Part shown: positions 7,334-9,193 of the stretch, in pieces
Position numbering within the stretch: position 1 is the stretch's first letter
How the letters are laid out: every line of letters starts with the position of its first letter
From: Betaproteobacteria bacterium
GTDB lineage: Bacteria; Pseudomonadota; Gammaproteobacteria; Burkholderiales; Burkholderiaceae_D
NCBI GenBank assembly: GCA_015655165.1
Contig: JAATFN010000306.1
Coordinates: forward strand, 1-9,193
Direction: 5' to 3'
Length of the DNA: 9,193 nucleotides
Notes under the pieces: generated by a model
Told to the model about the DNA's origin: nothing
The model's input: the letters and a program-made list of their open reading frames with translations, nothing else
Databases searched by the model: none
Position numbers and translations under genes: made by a program

Positions 7334-8095
7334 TCATGTCGGCAAACGCAGCCGCCCCTTGCGGATATCATCAATAACCGGTACACAAGCCAATACAAGG
7401 AGAACCACTGCTAGCGATATGGTAAACACGCAATCCACGTACTTGAATCCATACGCGCCAATGACGCCGCCTGTCAAAAAAAGCAATACTAGCACTATTG
7501 AAAGCAACAGTTTGTGACTCTTTGTACGAATTAATCTCTTATTTTTTGTGCAGGAACCTTGACTGCAGCGGCTCATTTTCCCCAATTCAATACCAATGTC
7601 TGTCACCATACCCGTAATATGTGTCGTACGGATTTCGGACTGCGACATCATGGTAATCAACGCATTTTGCAGCCCCATCACAAAACACAATAACCACACA
7701 GTTAACGGAATAAACAACCATTCGAATCGTTCAAGCTGATTCGACATCACCCCGAAACACAATAGCAGGAGTGCTTCGAGCATGAGCGGAGCAGCATATT
7801 CGCTTTCTCGCCCCAAACTTCTATTACGTTGAATCATCAGTGTCGAGACAATTGAACCAGCAATGAACGACAGCAAGGCAGCTAACCCGGACAAGGCAAG
7901 CTTGTAATTATAAAAAGCGAGATTGTCGGCCACAGCAGAAAGAATGCCCGTCATATGGGATGTATATTGCTCTACAACAAGAAATCCACCCGCATTCGTC
8001 GCCCCGGCGATCAACGTCAGAACACCGGCCAATTGATAATTGGCGCTTCTGGTGCGTACCCTACCTGTTAATCGGCGGCTAAATGAAATCGGCAT
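7334..8095 (-). CDS. DUF1275 (YoaK-like) membrane protein
   Basis: A 253-residue, mostly hydrophobic protein with about six membrane segments. It has the hallmarks of the DUF1275/YoaK family: AGATNAGGFLVVEQYTSHMTG near residues 31-51, and later the repeated-type GLQNALITM with TTHITGMVTDIGIELG around the middle. The family is widespread and functionally uncharacterised. A hydrophilic loop rich in Lys, Arg and Cys (SRCSQGSCTKNKR) follows the second motif, then the last helices. The frame opens with GTG 8098, but GAGG of the sequence GAGGATGTGATG is better spaced for ATG 8095. It starts 51 bp after the LivF-like gene with no terminator visible, so it may ride on the ABC-transporter transcript. 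A link to transport is a guess from position only. Confidence 0.88.
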   Translation of the reverse strand: MPISFSRRLTGRVRTRSANYQLAGVLTLIAGATNAGGFLVVEQYTSHMTGILSAVADNLAFYNYKLALSGLAALLSFIAGSIVSTLMIQRNRSLGRESEYAAPLMLEALLLLCFGVMSNQLERFEWLFIPLTVWLLCFVMGLQNALITMMSQSEIRTTHITGMVTDIGIELGKMSRCSQGSCTKNKRLIRTKSHKLLLSIVLVLLFLTGGVIGAYGFKYVDCVFTISLAVVLLVLACVPVIDDIRKGRLRLPT

Positions 8096-8146
8096 CACAT
8101 CCTCACGACAAACATTTCATGGACAGTGCGGCCGATATCCCTAACT

Positions 8147-8848
8147 TCAGACCTCCAGCCACTCGGCAACGACGGCATCACCCTGTAGCGACTGTGGCTT
8201 TCCTTCAAACACAATCCGCCCCCGCCCCATGACGCATACCCGTTGTGCCACTTGGAGTATGAAGCTCTGCTTTTGTTCAATTAACAATATCGATACACCA
8301 CTTGCACGAATACGTTCCAGATACCCGGCGACGGTATCAATCATGTGAGGCGACAATCCTTCTGTCGGCTCATCAATCAGCAATAATGACGGATTGCCCA
8401 TCATCGCCCGTGACAGGCTCAATAATTGCTGCTCACCGCCTGACAATCTTCCGGCGTGAATATGTTTTCTTTTTTCCAATTGCGTGAACATGTCGTAGAC
8501 ACTGCCGAGTGTCCACTGGCTATGCGCACTCTGCTTATTTTGTCCAAGCAACAAATTCTGCTCGACTGTCAAAGTCGGAAATATATCCCTGCTCTCGGGT
8601 ACATAGGCGATCCCTTTATTGGCGATATCATAAGTCGGCAAGCCCGTAATCTCCTCGCCACAAAAACGAATCTGCCCTGTCACACGCACCTGCGCGATAA
8701 TCGCTTTTAACAAAGTGGAACGCCCGGCCCCGTTTCTACCAAGTACTCCGACAATCTCACCCGGCAACACGTGCAAATTGACACCTTGCAATATATGACT
8801 ATGCCCGTAATAAGCATGCAAATCCCGGATATCCAATTGTGCTGTCAT
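8147..8848 (-). CDS. LivF-like ABC transporter ATP-binding protein
   Basis: A 233-residue ATPase of the branched-chain amino acid/amide (HAAT) uptake family, acting on the inner face of the membrane with a LivG-like partner and LivH/M-type permeases. Motifs in order: GRNGAGRST at residues 37-45 (Walker A), YVPESRDIFP at 82-91, signature LSGGEQQ at 135-141, Walker B LLLIDEPTEGLSP from about 155, then LLIEQ with Gln at the H-loop position, as is usual in LivF. Walker A has Arg43 (CGT) where Lys is normal; two or more base changes separate it from Lys, so it is not a simple read error. It resembles LivF more than UrtE, so the substrate is left open. Its start overlaps the upstream stop as ATGA (8845-8848), implying translational coupling. 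Confidence 0.9.
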   Translation of the reverse strand: MTAQLDIRDLHAYYGHSHILQGVNLHVLPGEIVGVLGRNGAGRSTLLKAIIAQVRVTGQIRFCGEEITGLPTYDIANKGIAYVPESRDIFPTLTVEQNLLLGQNKQSAHSQWTLGSVYDMFTQLEKRKHIHAGRLSGGEQQLLSLSRAMMGNPSLLLIDEPTEGLSPHMIDTVAGYLERIRASGVSILLIEQKQSFILQVAQRVCVMGRGRIVFEGKPQSLQGDAVVAEWLEV

Positions 8849-9193
8849 GCCGCCCCCAAATAAAGACGACTGACCTCTTTACTTGCACGCACCTGCCCGG
8901 GCGTGTCGACCATCACAAACCGCCCTTCTACCAATACGGCAATCTTGTCGGCCAATTCAAATACCACCTGCATATCATGTTCGACCATCAATAGCGTTTT
9001 ACCCAACGTTACACGTCGTATCAACGCAACCATCGCCGCAGACTCCGATTTGCTCATCCCCGCTGTCGGCTCATCAAGTAAAATCACCTCGGCTCCTACC
9101 GCAATCGTAATACCAAGCTCCAGCATACGCTGCTCGGCATAGCTCAGATGAACAGCGAGTCTGTCGCTTCGATGCGATAGCCCGATCTGTGCA
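8845..9193 (-). CDS. LivG-like ABC transporter ATP-binding protein, C-terminal part (partial)
   Basis: Only the last 115 residues are present; the N-terminal half with Walker A lies beyond the right edge. The reading frame is open to the edge. It shows AQIGL, then signature LSYAEQRMLELG (LSYAEQR at 9127-9147), Walker B VILLDEPTAGMS, D-loop SKSES, and the H-loop in LLMVEHDMQVVFELADKIAVL. It ends with the family's GRFVMVDTPGQVRASKEVSRLYLG, the C-terminal stretch typical of LivG. The usual LivG signature is LSYGEQ; here Ala replaces Gly. With the LivF-like protein it would form the ATPase pair of a HAAT-type importer, whose permeases and binding protein presumably lie further right. The stop TGA overlaps the next start. 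Confidence 0.9.
   Translation of the reverse strand, partial: AQIGLSHRSDRLAVHLSYAEQRMLELGITIAVGAEVILLDEPTAGMSKSESAAMVALIRRVTLGKTLLMVEHDMQVVFELADKIAVLVEGRFVMVDTPGQVRASKEVSRLYLGAA

Noticed and set aside
8147..9193. Assignment of the ATPase pair as urea transporter UrtE/UrtD
   Set aside because: The motifs (ESRDIFP, LSGGEQQLLSLSRAMMGNP, IDEPTEGLSP) look more like LivF/LivG than UrtE/UrtD, and no urea genes are visible. Substrate left open.

Overview
The window looks like chromosomal DNA of a proteobacterium, probably beta- or gammaproteobacterial. Base composition looks moderately AT-leaning by eye; no exact GC value was computed. The evidence is an Escherichia-type alpha-phosphoglucomutase, a PvdS/OrbS-class iron-starvation sigma factor with a Fur-like site, and LivG/LivF-type ABC ATPases whose motif variants I associate, from memory only, with Burkholderiales-like transporters. 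No mobile element, CRISPR array, tRNA or rRNA was seen.

Layout. On the minus strand at 1-731 is the first 243 codons of proline iminopeptidase (pip), cut by the window edge. Divergently, on the plus strand, come a DoxX-family membrane protein (895-1347), a 67-residue acidic protein of unknown function (1545-1748) and a stand-alone, membrane-anchored FMN glutamate-synthase-domain protein (1829-3472). The ribosome binding site of the last gene lies in a 12-bp hairpin. All remaining genes are on the minus strand. Reading in their own direction from the right edge, these are a LivG-like ATPase (partial), a LivF-like ATPase with an ATGA overlap, a DUF1275/YoaK membrane protein, pgm, a strong terminator, then a Fur-like site driving a PvdS-like sigma factor followed by two tandem RDD-family membrane proteins. 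The second RDD gene converges on the glutamate-synthase gene with a 14-bp gap.

The most striking observation is in pgm. The whole 548-position reading frame is intact except for one TAA, which falls exactly on the codon of the catalytic phosphoserine (the Ser of TPSHNPP). A single C-to-A change from TCA would explain it. As written, the gene cannot make active phosphoglucomutase. The frame is clean on both sides, so the lesion is very recent, a sequencing error, or recoded.

The second point of interest is the Fur-box / iron-starvation sigma / RDD / RDD cluster. It has no FecR-type anti-sigma and no TonB receptor next to it. The third is the RBS-sequestering hairpin, with a possible switching hairpin upstream, in front of the glutamate-synthase-like gene. 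The ABC ATPases carry uncommon core-motif residues (Walker A Arg for Lys; LSYAEQ signature) that look inherited rather than damaged.
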